Positions 1 through 10,170 of a stretch of DNA of 64,000 nt are shown here, one piece after another. The position numbers and the translations under genes were made by a program. Source of the stretch: Flaviramulus sp. BrNp1-15 (GTDB lineage Bacteria > Bacteroidota > Bacteroidia > Flavobacteriales > Flavobacteriaceae); assembly GCF_022259695.1 (NCBI RefSeq), contig NZ_CP092099.1, positions 1,658,471 through 1,722,470 of the forward strand. Reading direction: 5' to 3'. A model generated the notes under the pieces. That model saw nothing but the letters and a program-made list of their open reading frames with translations. It was not told the origin of the DNA and did not search any database. Each line of letters begins with the position of its first letter. Position 1 is the first letter of the stretch.

Positions 1-1092
1 ATTTTAAACTTGCGAAGTGTTGATGCTAGCGATTCTGGTAAACTTTGTGGCCCTAAAGCAGCTAATTTAGGACAATTAAAAAAGATGTTTCCAGAGCAAG
101 TTGTAGAAGGTTTAGTTATTCCATTTGGGATTTTTAGAGCGCATATGGATTTGCCAATGCCAAATCAAGAGGTATCTTATTGGATGTTTTTAAACAATAT
201 GTTTAAAGAAGCAGAACGTATGCGTTCTCAAGGAATAGTAGAAGCAGAAGTTGAAGATTATCAATTAAAACAACTTGATATACTTAGAAAGGCTATTAAA
301 CAAATGGCTTTAAATCCTACGTTTGTTAATCAACTAGAAAAAGACTTTACATCTATTTTAGGAGCAAATTTGGGTGATATTCCCGTATTTTTAAGAAGTG
401 ATACCAATATGGAAGACCTTAAAGACTTTACAGGAGCTGGACTAAACCTAACGTTATTTAATGTTTTAGATAAAAATAAAATTATTCAAGGAATTAAAGA
501 TGTTTGGGCATCACCATATACCGAGCGTAGTTTTAAATGGCGTCAAAAATATTTATTAAATCCAGAAAATGTATTTCCTTCTATTTTAGTTATTCCTAGT
601 GTAGATGTAGATTATTCTGGTGTACTTATTACAAAAGGTATAAGTAACGGGAATGAAAATGACTTAACAGTTGCTTTTAGTAGAGGAGCAGGAGGTGCAG
701 TTGATGGGCAATCGGCAGAAACCTATCTAATAAAAATAAATGGTGGACAACGATTTTTAGCACCTGCAAGAGAGCAATATTATAACAGTTTGCCAATTAC
801 TGGTGGAACAGAAAAGAAATTAGCCACGTTTGAAACTTCAGTTTTAAATCAGCAAAACATAAATGAAATTCGTAATCTGGCAAAAACCATTAGGGAAACA
901 CTTCCAAAAGAAACACATTCCGATTATGAAGGAGCATATGATGTGGAGCTTGGATTTAAAAACAACAAACTATGGCTATTTCAAATACGTCCGTTTGTAG
1001 AAAATAAAAAGGCATTAAGTTCAGATTATTTAGAATCTATAACGCCTATAATTGATAAAAATAAAGTGATTTCGCTTTCAGAAAAACTATAA
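1..1092 (+). CDS. PEP/pyruvate-binding (PPDK N-terminal-type) domain protein, 5' truncated
   Basis: The reading frame is open to base 1, so the true start lies upstream; the first visible start-like codon is a TTG at 10, but three codons precede it in frame. Counting from that TTG, the fragment shows the ATP-grasp-like nucleotide-binding domain of pyruvate phosphate dikinase / PEP synthase: GPKAANLGQL near residues 14-23, LRSDTNMEDL near 128-137 followed by a TGAGL stretch, and a C-terminal QIRPF motif. The central phosphohistidine domain and the PEP-binding barrel are absent after it, so this is not a full PEP synthase. It probably moves a phosphate from ATP, but the acceptor is unknown. It ends 4 bp before the serine hydrolase at 1097, suggesting co-transcription. 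Confidence 0.8.
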   Translation: MLNLRSVDASDSGKLCGPKAANLGQLKKMFPEQVVEGLVIPFGIFRAHMDLPMPNQEVSYWMFLNNMFKEAERMRSQGIVEAEVEDYQLKQLDILRKAIKQMALNPTFVNQLEKDFTSILGANLGDIPVFLRSDTNMEDLKDFTGAGLNLTLFNVLDKNKIIQGIKDVWASPYTERSFKWRQKYLLNPENVFPSILVIPSVDVDYSGVLITKGISNGNENDLTVAFSRGAGGAVDGQSAETYLIKINGGQRFLAPAREQYYNSLPITGGTEKKLATFETSVLNQQNINEIRNLAKTIRETLPKETHSDYEGAYDVELGFKNNKLWLFQIRPFVENKKALSSDYLESITPIIDKNKVISLSEKL

Positions 1093-1096
1093 AAAA

Positions 1097-2356
1097 ATGA
1101 AAAAATATATTTTAATTTTTGGTGTTATATTCATTTGTTCATCATTCACAGTGTTAACATTTTACCCTATAGATGGTTATGAACATACAGGAATAAAACG
1201 TTTAAAACGCTTAGAACTTATTAAAAGTGGTGAGCTTGTTGAGACTTCAAAATTACCTGCTGGAGCAATGAAGTCTTATCTTGATATTAAGTTAAACTTA
1301 CTTCCCAAAAAGAATGACAGTGTACAATGCTATTTAAAAGTAAATGAGGATTTTCAGAAAGAAATTAATGGTTTGTTTAGAGGTTTGGATAAAAGTTATT
1401 CGTTAGCAGTTTTAGATATTTCAGATATTAATCATGTGCGTTATGCACAGCGTAATGAAACGGCAGGCTATCAACCAGGAAGTGTTGGAAAAATAGCCGT
1501 ATTACTTGGTTTATTTAATCAATTAGCTAAGATTTATCCAGATGATTTTGAAAAGCGTTTAGATGTACTACGAAACAAATCTGTAAAAGCAGGTGTTTGG
1601 GGGTTAACCGACGAACATACTATTCCTATTTACAATATTGAAACTAAAAAATTAGTGAAGCGCCAAGTAATTGCAAGTGATGTGTTTACGCTTTTTGAAT
1701 GGGCAGACCATATGTTGTCTGTAAGCAATAACGGTGCCGCAAGTATTGTTTGGAGAGAGGTTTTACTAATGCAAGCTTTTGGTGAAAAATACCCGGAATT
1801 AACACCTGAGGAAGCTGATATTTATTTTAAAACAACACCAAAAAAAGAATTAACCGATTTAGGAAATGATGTGGTTAATTTGCCATTACGTGATTTAGGA
1901 ATAACACATGATGAGTGGCGCCTGGGTAGTTTTTTTACTAGAGGCGCTAATACTTATGTAGGAGATAAGGGTGGCAGTATAGGAACGACTCTTGGTTTAA
2001 TGAAATTTTTAGTACAACTAGAACAAGGCAATGTTATTGATGAAGCATCTAGTTTAGAAATGAAACGTTTAATGTATATGACAGATCGCCGTATTCGTTA
2101 TGCACAATCGCCAGCATTAAAAGATGCTGCAGTATATTTTAAATCTGGAAGCTTGTATAAATGCGATAGAAGTAAGGGAGAAGCCTGTGGAAAATATATG
2201 GGTAATGTGCAAAATTTTATGAATTCTGTAGCCATTGTTGAGCATCCAGATAATTGCAATTATATGGTAGTTTTAATGACTAATGTTTTAAGAAAAAACT
2301 CTGCAACAGATCACATGATGCTTGCAGCTAGCATTGATAAGATTATAAAGAAATAG
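1097..2356 (+). CDS. Class A beta-lactamase-fold serine hydrolase (exported)
   Basis: The 419-residue protein begins with a signal-type segment (MKKYILIFGVIFICSS). It carries the three signatures of the penicillin-recognising serine hydrolase fold: SVGK at residues 129-132 (SxxK), SNN at 210-212 in the SDN position, and KSGS at 349-352 (KTG position). An EPxLN-type omega loop was not recognised, so hydrolysis of beta-lactams is doubtful; a cell-wall or peptide substrate is as likely. It follows the PEP/pyruvate-binding gene by 4 bp. Its last 14 bp overlap the 3' end of the convergent transporter-HEAT gene. Confidence 0.8.
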   Translation: MKKYILIFGVIFICSSFTVLTFYPIDGYEHTGIKRLKRLELIKSGELVETSKLPAGAMKSYLDIKLNLLPKKNDSVQCYLKVNEDFQKEINGLFRGLDKSYSLAVLDISDINHVRYAQRNETAGYQPGSVGKIAVLLGLFNQLAKIYPDDFEKRLDVLRNKSVKAGVWGLTDEHTIPIYNIETKKLVKRQVIASDVFTLFEWADHMLSVSNNGAASIVWREVLLMQAFGEKYPELTPEEADIYFKTTPKKELTDLGNDVVNLPLRDLGITHDEWRLGSFFTRGANTYVGDKGGSIGTTLGLMKFLVQLEQGNVIDEASSLEMKRLMYMTDRRIRYAQSPALKDAAVYFKSGSLYKCDRSKGEACGKYMGNVQNFMNSVAIVEHPDNCNYMVVLMTNVLRKNSATDHMMLAASIDKIIKK

Positions 2357-5174
2357 CAAGAATTTCTTTTGCTCTTTGCTTTACTTTTTCATTGATTTCA
2401 TTTACAATTACCATTTCAAGTAAAGTATTGAGTTTTGTATTATTAGTTTTTTCTATAAGGTATAAAACAGCTAATTTTAGTTTCAAGTCTTTTCGTTTTA
2501 GTAATTCATGATAACATTCTGTTTCACTTAAAACTTTTAAATTTAGTTTTTTAATTTTTTCTTCAGAATTGGTTTCATACAAAACAGATTCTGCTACAGG
2601 TATTAGTTCTTTTTTAAGTTGCTTATCTAAAAGATTATCTAAAAACTCAATGGCGTGAACTCTTTGTTCTTCCTTACCATTTAAAATTGTATTCAAAACA
2701 GGATCTACATCATGTGGTGGGTATTTTATACCTAAAAACCTAAATATGCGTTGTAATTGCCTGTCTAAACGTTGTTCCAGTAAATTTATAAGCGATTTTC
2801 TTGCTTGATTTTCATCTTTGGTTTCAGGACTTTCAGTATTCTTTTTGTATTGTAAAACGATTTGAGAATGAATTACAGATAATGTATTTTGGTATAAATA
2901 GCATTCATCTATAATTTTATCAACAATAAAATGGTCTTTTATAACAAGATTTGGGTGTTTCCATTTTAAGCGTTTTAAAGCTTCAATAGCTTCAATTTTA
3001 ATAATATGCTCTGTATCTGTGGTTAGTTTTATTAATGTATTAACAGCTTTTTGAGACGCAAATTTTTCAATTACAGAAATGGCATAAACAGCATCTTCAA
3101 CATCTATATTCTCTAACTTAATCTTTTTATATAGAATATCTATTAAAGGTTCTCCAAAAAGAAATAGTGCAGTAATAGCATCGTTTCGGGTGTCTTTATT
3201 TGATAAATATGGGGTAATTAAATCGATAAATTGTTCGTCTAAAGTTTTTGAAGCACTAGAAATAGCAGTTTTAATTATACTTGGGTTTTTAGAATTCAAG
3301 TGTGTTTTTATGATTTCATAAAACTTTTGAATACGTGCATTTCCAATAGCTTCGAGTATAGCTTGTATTTTATGTGTTTTATCGTCGTCTATTTGTAATT
3401 CATTATATTCAGTTAAAGCACTTTCAATTCTTTGCTCTAAACTAAATTTATTTTGAAGTGATAAATTATTTCGTAATTCTAAAGAGAGCCCAATTAATGC
3501 GGCATTTTTAATGGTTTTGTCTTCACTATTTAAATAGGTATTAAATAGTTCTACAGTATTGTTTTTATGGTGTTTTGATAAGTATCTAAAAGCTGCAGTG
3601 GTAACCTCTTGGTCTTGATCATAAACCATAGGTTCTATAATGCTACATAAATTTTCAGACTTTAAAAAATATAGATTTTCGATAGCTAAAACCTTAACTT
3701 TTGATGCGGGGTTATTTAAAAGTTTTTTTATGGCGAAAAAGAAGCGTTCATCTTTAACTTCAAGGGTTTTTTGAAGCATGTGTAAAACTTGATTTTCCGT
3801 ACCATTTTGTAAGACATTAATAACTGTATTTACAATGGACGTAACTTTAATTTCTTTTTTTGTTGTTTTTTCTTTTTTGGCTGAAGGATCTTCTAACAAT
3901 GCTTTAAAAGCGATAATATATTCTTGTTTTAAATGATAAATGAAATAAAGCCATATGAGTATTAAACCAATTATAATTAAACTAATATAGGTTGAAGAAA
4001 TATCTAATCCGTTAATAAAAAATATAAGAATAAAACCAGCTAAACCCGTTGCTATACTGTCAACTACAACATCGGTAAACGTTTTTGTTTTCTTTTTTAT
4101 ATCTATAGGAATGGGTATAGAAAGTAATTCTGTAGATGCTTTGTTAACCGATTGCTTTAAACTCCCGTCAACTATTTTTATAAATACAACAACCCATAAT
4201 TGAGGTATTAATAGTAACAAAATAGAACCTAAAAGAATTCCAGAAGGTAGCCAAAGTAACGATTTACCAACCCCAAAAGTACCAACAATACGTTTGGTTA
4301 AGAATAACTGAATTAATAACGAGATAACACTTAAAGTTGAAAACCAAAACCCAAAAAAGGATGTTAATTCATCTGGGTCATTTATAAGTCTAGAAGCATA
4401 ATCACTATACTGATAATCTACCAATTTAGCGACTAAAACACTAATACCAATAACTACTGCTATTAAACTTAATAATTTAGATTGTTTTATAAGTTTTATT
4501 GGCGACTCACTTTTTGGGCTTGTTCTTAATGAAACTTGAAACGGATTCAATTTTTTAACTTCATACTTCCAAATGTAACGTGTGATTGGTATACAAATGG
4601 TTAATAAAAGTGCAGCTACAAATAATAGGTGTTCTGAATTAAATAAGCGTGTTAATAAAGACGTTAAATAACCTCCAAAAATACCACCTGCAATAGCTCC
4701 AGCACCTATAAAACCAAATACTCTTTTAGCTTCTCTTACATTATAAACAAGATTGGCTAAAATCCAGAATTGCGATGCTGTTAATAAGCCAAATATAGCT
4801 ACCCAAACATATGGAATATATAATAAGAATCCGTTTGTTAAATCAAAAGAGAAAGCAAAGGCAAATAAAATTAAAGATAATATTGAGCCAATAATAGTGC
4901 GGTCTATAACAATATTTAAAGGATATTTTTCTAATGCTTTATCATAAAAATGATATCCTATAATAGCAACTATAGCTGTTAAAACATAACCTAAAGGTAA
5001 AGCATCTGCTGTGAGTTCTGAAAGGAATAAAGAATTGATAGTAGGCTTTATTATTAAAAGACTTGTTATAATAATAAAGATGTTAAGCTGTAGTAAAAGC
5101 GTTTTATTTAATTCTTCTTCTTTTAAATCAAAAGCTTTAAGAATATATAATTTAAGCGTTTTAATAATTGACAT
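2343..5174 (-). CDS. Npt1/Npt2 (ADP/ATP carrier)-like membrane protein fused to HEAT repeats
   Basis: A protein of about 943 residues. The N-terminal ~420 residues contain about 11 hydrophobic segments resembling the bacterial nucleotide-transporter/MFS fold (KPTINSLFLSEL early, then FGFIGAGAIAGGIFGGYL). From about residue 450 to the end there are regularly spaced amphipathic helices with HEAT-repeat character (for example VKVLAIENLYFLK, IKIEAIEALKRLK). A TTG in frame at 5186 would add four residues, but the ATG at 5174 is the more natural start. Parasite ADP/ATP carriers import host ATP; in a free-living flavobacterium the substrate is unknown, and the HEAT part suggests cytoplasmic protein contacts. 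Its 3' end overlaps the convergent hydrolase gene. Confidence 0.72.
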   Translation of the reverse strand: MSIIKTLKLYILKAFDLKEEELNKTLLLQLNIFIIITSLLIIKPTINSLFLSELTADALPLGYVLTAIVAIIGYHFYDKALEKYPLNIVIDRTIIGSILSLILFAFAFSFDLTNGFLLYIPYVWVAIFGLLTASQFWILANLVYNVREAKRVFGFIGAGAIAGGIFGGYLTSLLTRLFNSEHLLFVAALLLTICIPITRYIWKYEVKKLNPFQVSLRTSPKSESPIKLIKQSKLLSLIAVVIGISVLVAKLVDYQYSDYASRLINDPDELTSFFGFWFSTLSVISLLIQLFLTKRIVGTFGVGKSLLWLPSGILLGSILLLLIPQLWVVVFIKIVDGSLKQSVNKASTELLSIPIPIDIKKKTKTFTDVVVDSIATGLAGFILIFFINGLDISSTYISLIIIGLILIWLYFIYHLKQEYIIAFKALLEDPSAKKEKTTKKEIKVTSIVNTVINVLQNGTENQVLHMLQKTLEVKDERFFFAIKKLLNNPASKVKVLAIENLYFLKSENLCSIIEPMVYDQDQEVTTAAFRYLSKHHKNNTVELFNTYLNSEDKTIKNAALIGLSLELRNNLSLQNKFSLEQRIESALTEYNELQIDDDKTHKIQAILEAIGNARIQKFYEIIKTHLNSKNPSIIKTAISSASKTLDEQFIDLITPYLSNKDTRNDAITALFLFGEPLIDILYKKIKLENIDVEDAVYAISVIEKFASQKAVNTLIKLTTDTEHIIKIEAIEALKRLKWKHPNLVIKDHFIVDKIIDECYLYQNTLSVIHSQIVLQYKKNTESPETKDENQARKSLINLLEQRLDRQLQRIFRFLGIKYPPHDVDPVLNTILNGKEEQRVHAIEFLDNLLDKQLKKELIPVAESVLYETNSEEKIKKLNLKVLSETECYHELLKRKDLKLKLAVLYLIEKTNNTKLNTLLEMVIVNEINEKVKQRAKEILAISL

Positions 5175-5309
5175 TGGGAGGTTCAATTTTACAATATGCT
5201 TTGTGATGTCATTTTTTTAATGATCATCACAAAGCTAATACATTGTATAATGATTTTAACTAAAAAAGTTAAATAAGATATTTTAAATTAAAAGCTTGAA
5301 GATAATCTT

Positions 5310-6236
5310 TTAATTAAGAGCTATAGGACTTGTAAGCGCTTTGTTTTTTAAAGCTTTTTCAATAGGTTTTACAAGGTCTCTTATAATTTGTTCACCGTTT
5401 GAATCGTCTATTAAAGCGACTAAAATATAGCGTCTGTTTGGATCATTTCCCCACACTAATATAGAATCTGAATGATAGGTTTGCCATGAGCCAGATTTTC
5501 TAAATAAATGGGCATTTGGTGCAATTTTATCTAAAGTACTTACAAATTTATGATGTAAATCTGGATTACCCATAATGTCTAACATTTGTTTAGATCTTTT
5601 TTGATTAACCAATTTGCCATGAGCTAATAAATAATAATATCTACATACTTGATTTACACTTGCCGCATGACTTAAGTTTTTAATGGGTTCTCTATTGGTT
5701 TCTCCACCGCCACCATATCGTTTTCCTACCCAAAGACCACCACCTTTATTCTCATCATAGAACATGTATTTTGGGTCGGTCATTACAGATTCAATTTTTT
5801 CATAACCTAGTCTGTCAATCATTCGTGTTGAAGCCTTATTATCAGATTTACTAATCATAATCTTCATATCTTTTTTAATAGCCTCGGTTTCTTTTAATTC
5901 GCCTTTTTCAATAGCATCCATAGCTGCCAACAAAATGGCTATTTTAGGCAAACTGGCAGCATACATCATATGGTTACCATTTATACTGGCATATCTTATT
6001 TTTTCAGGATTACTTAAATCTACAATTCCAACAGACATCTTTTTTTGGGCTATTAGATTTTTCCATTTCGGATTAGTTTTTAGTTCCCTATCTAAGCTTT
6101 TTTGAAGTGTGGAATTAGAAAAAGTTGATAATGGTTTAATTTTAGAATCATTTACTTGAATAGGCAAACCTTTTTGTCCATACATTGTAAGGTTAAATAC
6201 CATGATTGCTAATACGCAAAAAACGTTTATTTTCAT
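5310..6236 (-). CDS. Class A beta-lactamase-related serine hydrolase (exported)
   Basis: The 308-residue protein has a cleavable-looking signal peptide (MKINVFCVLAIMVF to about residue 20). Active-site motifs are clear: SLPK at 95-98, SDN at 131-133 and KSGS at 247-250. EPIKN at 183-187 sits where class A enzymes carry EPxLN, whose glutamate activates the deacylating water. It therefore looks more like a true class A enzyme than the hydrolase at 1097. Substrate is not provable; penicillins or a peptidoglycan or peptide substrate are possible. It is monocistronic by position, 123 bp from the transporter-HEAT gene on the same strand. Confidence 0.8.
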   Translation of the reverse strand: MKINVFCVLAIMVFNLTMYGQKGLPIQVNDSKIKPLSTFSNSTLQKSLDRELKTNPKWKNLIAQKKMSVGIVDLSNPEKIRYASINGNHMMYAASLPKIAILLAAMDAIEKGELKETEAIKKDMKIMISKSDNKASTRMIDRLGYEKIESVMTDPKYMFYDENKGGGLWVGKRYGGGGETNREPIKNLSHAASVNQVCRYYYLLAHGKLVNQKRSKQMLDIMGNPDLHHKFVSTLDKIAPNAHLFRKSGSWQTYHSDSILVWGNDPNRRYILVALIDDSNGEQIIRDLVKPIEKALKNKALTSPIALN

Positions 6237-6409
6237 TTATTAATTATAGTTATTAAAATATAAACAAAAGTATTTATAAAATAGATTGTAAAACTGTTAA
6301 AGTTTTTAATTCTTTTAAAAGTTAAAACGTGAATAAATACGAGTTATTTTGCCTTTTTAGATTTTAATAACTGTTAAATTTTGTAAAAATAAAATTTGAT
6401 AGTTTCTAA

Positions 6410-7951
6410 TTAGAGTGGAATATTACCATGTTTACGTTTAGGTCTGTCAACCTTTTTATCTTCAAGCATTGAAAACGCTTTAATAAGTTTTCGTCTTGTG
6501 TTTTCAGGTAAAATAACTTCATCAATAAATCCTCGTCTTGCAGCTCTGTATGGATGTGCAAATTTATCTGAATATTCAGCTTCTTTCTCTTTCCATTTTT
6601 GCTCAGGGTCATCAGCTTCTTTAATTTCTTTTCTAAAGATTATTTCTGCAGCACCTTTAGCACCCATAACAGCAATTTCTGCTCCAGGCCATGCAAAATT
6701 CATATCTGCACCTATATGTTTAGAATTCATAACATCATAAGCACCACCATAAGCTTTTCTAGTAATAACGGTAACTCTTGGTACTGTAGCTTCGCTTAAC
6801 GCATATAAAAGTTTAGCACCGTGTACAATGATACCATTCCATTCTTGATCCGTTCCTGGTAAAAATCCTGGTACATCTACTAAAACTAATAAAGGAATAT
6901 TAAAACAATCGCAAAAACGAGTAAATCGAGCTGCTTTTTTTGAACTTTTTACACCCAATACACCAGCTAAAAACATAGGTTGATTAGCAATAATACCAAC
7001 ACTACGCCCACCTAAACGAGCAAAACCTACAATGATGTTTTCAGCATAATCTTTATGAATTTCATAAAAAGAATCTTCATCAATAATACCAGAAATCACC
7101 TCATGCATATCGTAAGGTTTATTAGGATTCTCTGGTACAATATCACATAGAACTTCACGGGTTTCATCTTCCAGTTTGTAATCTAATTTTTCTGGTGTTT
7201 CCGTATTGTTTTGTGGTAAGTAACTCAATAGTTTTTTTAAATCTTCTAAACATTCAATATCGTTTGCTGATGTTTTATGAGCCACCCCAGATTTTGTTGC
7301 ATGTGTATAAGCGCCACCCAGCTCTTCGCTGGTAACTTCTTCATTTGTAACTGTTTTTACAACATTTGGTCCGGTAACAAACATGTAACTGGTATTTTCT
7401 ACCATTATAGTAAAATCGGTCATTGCTGGCGAGTAAACTGCACCACCAGCACAAGGCCCCATAATAGCAGATATTTGAGGAATAACTCCAGATACTTGAA
7501 CGTTTCTATAAAATATATCGGCATAACCACCTAACGATTTTACTCCTTCTTGAATTCTTGCGCCTCCAGAATCATTTAAACCAATAATTGGTGCTCCAAC
7601 TTTTAGCGCCAAATCCATGACTTTACATATTTTTTCGGCATGTGTTTCTGATAAAGCACCACCAAAAACTGTAAAATCTTGAGCATAAACATAAACTAAT
7701 CTTCCATTTACTGTACCATATCCTGTGATAACACCATCACCATAATACAATTCATTCTCCATACCAAAATCGGTAGTTCTATGGGTTACTAGCATACCAA
7801 TTTCTTCAAAAGAACCTTCATCCATTAAATAATTAACACGTTCTCTGGCAGTAAGTTTCTTTTTAGCGTGTTGTTTGTCAATACGTTTTTGTCCGCCACC
7901 TAAATGGGCTTGAGTAATTCGCTCGTTTAAATTTTCTATTTTAGAACTCAT
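6410..7951 (-). CDS. Acyl-CoA carboxylase carboxyltransferase (beta) subunit, propionyl-CoA type
   Basis: At 513 residues this matches the usual length of propionyl-/methylmalonyl-CoA carboxyltransferase subunits. It shows the crotonase-type motifs of the family: [24 protein letters not shown] and, in the second half, [11 protein letters not shown] and AYGGAYDVM. The enzyme transfers CO2 from biotin to an acyl-CoA; with subunits made by the two genes just upstream in transcription order (biotin carboxylase, biotin carrier) it would convert propionyl-CoA to methylmalonyl-CoA in the cytoplasm. The start ATG at 7951 is 46 bp after the biotin carboxylase stop, which supports one operon transcribed from about 10.0 to 6.4 kb. 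Confidence 0.92.
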   Translation of the reverse strand: MSSKIENLNERITQAHLGGGQKRIDKQHAKKKLTARERVNYLMDEGSFEEIGMLVTHRTTDFGMENELYYGDGVITGYGTVNGRLVYVYAQDFTVFGGALSETHAEKICKVMDLALKVGAPIIGLNDSGGARIQEGVKSLGGYADIFYRNVQVSGVIPQISAIMGPCAGGAVYSPAMTDFTIMVENTSYMFVTGPNVVKTVTNEEVTSEELGGAYTHATKSGVAHKTSANDIECLEDLKKLLSYLPQNNTETPEKLDYKLEDETREVLCDIVPENPNKPYDMHEVISGIIDEDSFYEIHKDYAENIIVGFARLGGRSVGIIANQPMFLAGVLGVKSSKKAARFTRFCDCFNIPLLVLVDVPGFLPGTDQEWNGIIVHGAKLLYALSEATVPRVTVITRKAYGGAYDVMNSKHIGADMNFAWPGAEIAVMGAKGAAEIIFRKEIKEADDPEQKWKEKEAEYSDKFAHPYRAARRGFIDEVILPENTRRKLIKAFSMLEDKKVDRPKRKHGNIPL

Positions 7952-7997
7952 TTTGACTAGTTTATTAAGTTGGAATTTACCTTTTGTTGAATGATTA

Positions 7998-9437
7998 TTA
8001 ATTAGGTAATCGTAGTAATTTTTGGTCTTCTATATATTGTTTAACAGCAATTAAAGCGGCAATTTTAGCTTCGTTTTCAGTTTGTTCTTTTAACGCTTCT
8101 GGTGAATAATAATTTTTTACGAAATGTGTATCGAAATTCCCAGATTTAAAAGCTTCGTGTTCGCAAACATATTTACCAAAAGGGAGAGTGGTTTGTACAC
8201 CTTCTACATGGTAATTATCTATGGCTTTAATCATAAGTTGAATGGCTTCTTCACGAGTTTTTCCGTAAGTGATTAATTTTGAAAGCATAGGGTCGTAATA
8301 AATAGGGATGTCCATGTCTTCTTCAAAACCATTATCAACTCTAATGCCTTCACCAACGGGAAGTTTGTAAACATCTAAATGGCCAACACTTGGCAGAAAA
8401 TCGTTTAAAGGATCTTCGGCATATACACGTAACTCTAACGCATGACCGTTAATTTTTAAATCATCTTGTTTTATTTGAAGGGCTTCACCTCGAGCCACAA
8501 GAATTTGAAGTTCTACTAAATCTACCCCTGAAATTAATTCGGTAACTGGATGTTCAACTTGTAATCGTGTATTCATTTCTAAGAAATAGAAATTATGGTT
8601 GGCATCTAATAAAAACTCAACGGTACCAGCACCTAAATAATCACAAGATTTCGCAACTTTTATGGCAGCATCACCCATTTTTGCTCTTAATTCTGGGCTT
8701 AATACAGATGAAGGTGCTTCTTCTACTACTTTTTGATGACGACGTTGTATACTACATTCTCGCTCAAAGAAATGTAATACATTACCATGGCTATCTGCCA
8801 TAACCTGAATTTCTATATGTCGTGGAGATGTTACATATTTTTCAATAAACACAGAACCATCTCCAAAGGCCGAAGTCGCTTCACTGATTGCACGATTCAT
8901 TTGAGATTCTAAATCTTTTTCCTTTTCTACAATACGCATTCCTTTTCCGCCACCACCTGCAGAGGCTTTAATTAGAATTGGAAAACCAATGTCTTTTGCA
9001 ATTGCTTTTGCTTTTTTAACATCGGTTATCGCCTCGTCTATACCCGGAACCATAGGAATATTGTATTTTTTAACAGCATCTTTGGCGGCTAATTTGCTTC
9101 CCATGATTTTTATAGCTTTAGAACGCGGGCCAATAAAAATGATGTTATTATCTTCGCATAGTTCTGCAAAATCTGCATTTTCACTTAAAAATCCATATCC
9201 AGGATGAATAGCATCTACATGAAGTTTTTTTGCGACTTCAATAATTTTATCACCTCTTAAATAGGATTGATTTGAAGGCGGTTCGCCTATGCAAACGGCT
9301 TCATCTGCAAATTTTACATGAGGTGCATTTCTATCAGCTGTAGAAAAAACAGCTACAGTTTTAATACCCATTTTCTGAGCAGTTTTCATAACTCTTATGG
9401 CAATTTCACCTCGGTTGGCAACTAATATTTTTTTCAT
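7998..9437 (-). CDS. accC: Biotin carboxylase subunit of acyl-CoA carboxylase
   Basis: The 479-residue protein starts [17 protein letters not shown], the classical biotin carboxylase N-terminus. It contains the ATP-grasp loop ([11 protein letters not shown]) and the catalytic segment [13 protein letters not shown]. It carboxylates biotin on the carrier protein encoded upstream, using ATP and bicarbonate. Length is close to AccC (about 450) with a short C-terminal extension, so it is a separate subunit and not the fused PccA form. It sits between the biotin carrier gene and the carboxyltransferase gene. A REP-like palindrome occupies the 101-bp gap upstream, which may process or attenuate the operon mRNA. 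Confidence 0.93.
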   Translation of the reverse strand: MKKILVANRGEIAIRVMKTAQKMGIKTVAVFSTADRNAPHVKFADEAVCIGEPPSNQSYLRGDKIIEVAKKLHVDAIHPGYGFLSENADFAELCEDNNIIFIGPRSKAIKIMGSKLAAKDAVKKYNIPMVPGIDEAITDVKKAKAIAKDIGFPILIKASAGGGGKGMRIVEKEKDLESQMNRAISEATSAFGDGSVFIEKYVTSPRHIEIQVMADSHGNVLHFFERECSIQRRHQKVVEEAPSSVLSPELRAKMGDAAIKVAKSCDYLGAGTVEFLLDANHNFYFLEMNTRLQVEHPVTELISGVDLVELQILVARGEALQIKQDDLKINGHALELRVYAEDPLNDFLPSVGHLDVYKLPVGEGIRVDNGFEEDMDIPIYYDPMLSKLITYGKTREEAIQLMIKAIDNYHVEGVQTTLPFGKYVCEHEAFKSGNFDTHFVKNYYSPEALKEQTENEAKIAALIAVKQYIEDQKLLRLPN

Positions 9438-9456
9438 ATTAATATGATATTTTTAT

Positions 9457-9535
9457 GGTCATTTCGAGTAGTTGTGAAAGAGAATTTTATGAGAAGTTCT
9501 AAATACGTCAAATTCATCTAAACTCGAATCGACAT
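9457..9535. repeat. REP-like imperfect palindrome inside the carboxylase operon
   Basis: The gap between the carrier and biotin carboxylase genes begins with GGTCATTTCGAGT and ends with the inverted ACTCGAATCGACAT. These arms resemble the dispersed GTCATTnCGAnG palindromes seen at about 22.0 and 28.5 kb in this window. In an mRNA it would fold into a stem, so it could protect or split the transcript; that role is inference. Confidence 0.5.
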
Positions 9536-9538
9536 AAT

Positions 9539-10024
9539 TTATTCAAATTCTACTAATAATTGATTTTTCTCTACGGCATCACCTTTACCGGCAGAAATAG
9601 ATTTAATTATGCCATCTCTTGGCGAAGTAATAATGTTTTCCATTTTCATGGCTTCTAAAATTAACAACGGATCATCTTCTTTTACTTCTTGTCCGTCTTT
9701 AACATTAATTTCTAATATTAAACCAGGCATAGGAGCTTTAATAGAATTAACATGTTTTGTGCTTCCTAAAGCAAACCCCATGTCTTTGATAAGTAAGTCT
9801 AAGTCGTTTAAAATAATTGTCTTATAAGTGTTGTTGTTGACTTTTACTTGATATGATTTTTTGTTAAAATCAGATTCAGAAATTTCTACTTTATAAGATT
9901 TACTGTTTTGAAGAATGTGGTAATTGGATTCTGAAATTTCCAGAGCATCAAGCTCTGTAATATCATTTTCAGTTAAATCAAAATCAATAGAATTGTTTAC
10001 GTTTACCTTAAAGTTCTTATTCAT
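9539..10024 (-). CDS. Biotin/lipoyl carrier protein of acyl-CoA carboxylase
   Basis: The 161-residue protein ends in a biotinyl domain (about residues 92-161) with APMPGLI and the biotinylation motif LEAMKMEN; the acceptor lysine is K127. The N-terminal ~90 residues are a variable linker and docking region, as in the stand-alone carrier subunits of Bacteroidota acyl-CoA carboxylases. It is the first gene of the carboxylase operon (carrier, biotin carboxylase, carboxyltransferase) on the minus strand. Biotin ligation would be done by a BirA encoded elsewhere. Confidence 0.92.
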   Translation of the reverse strand: MNKNFKVNVNNSIDFDLTENDITELDALEISESNYHILQNSKSYKVEISESDFNKKSYQVKVNNNTYKTIILNDLDLLIKDMGFALGSTKHVNSIKAPMPGLILEINVKDGQEVKEDDPLLILEAMKMENIITSPRDGIIKSISAGKGDAVEKNQLLVEFE

Positions 10025-10170
10025 GTTTTAAAAAATTGGTAGTAGTAAATATAAGAATAATATGTGCCAGATTTTATTTAAAAACGTAGTTTCTAAATGT
10101 TTAGAATGGTAAAATTACAGAATAAAAAAAGTTCAATAAATGAGATAAGTCATATTTTGAAAATAAATGC

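Noticed and set aside
8567-8803. Frames opposite the biotin carboxylase and other operon genes
   Set aside because: Shadows of strongly conserved coding sequence on the other strand.
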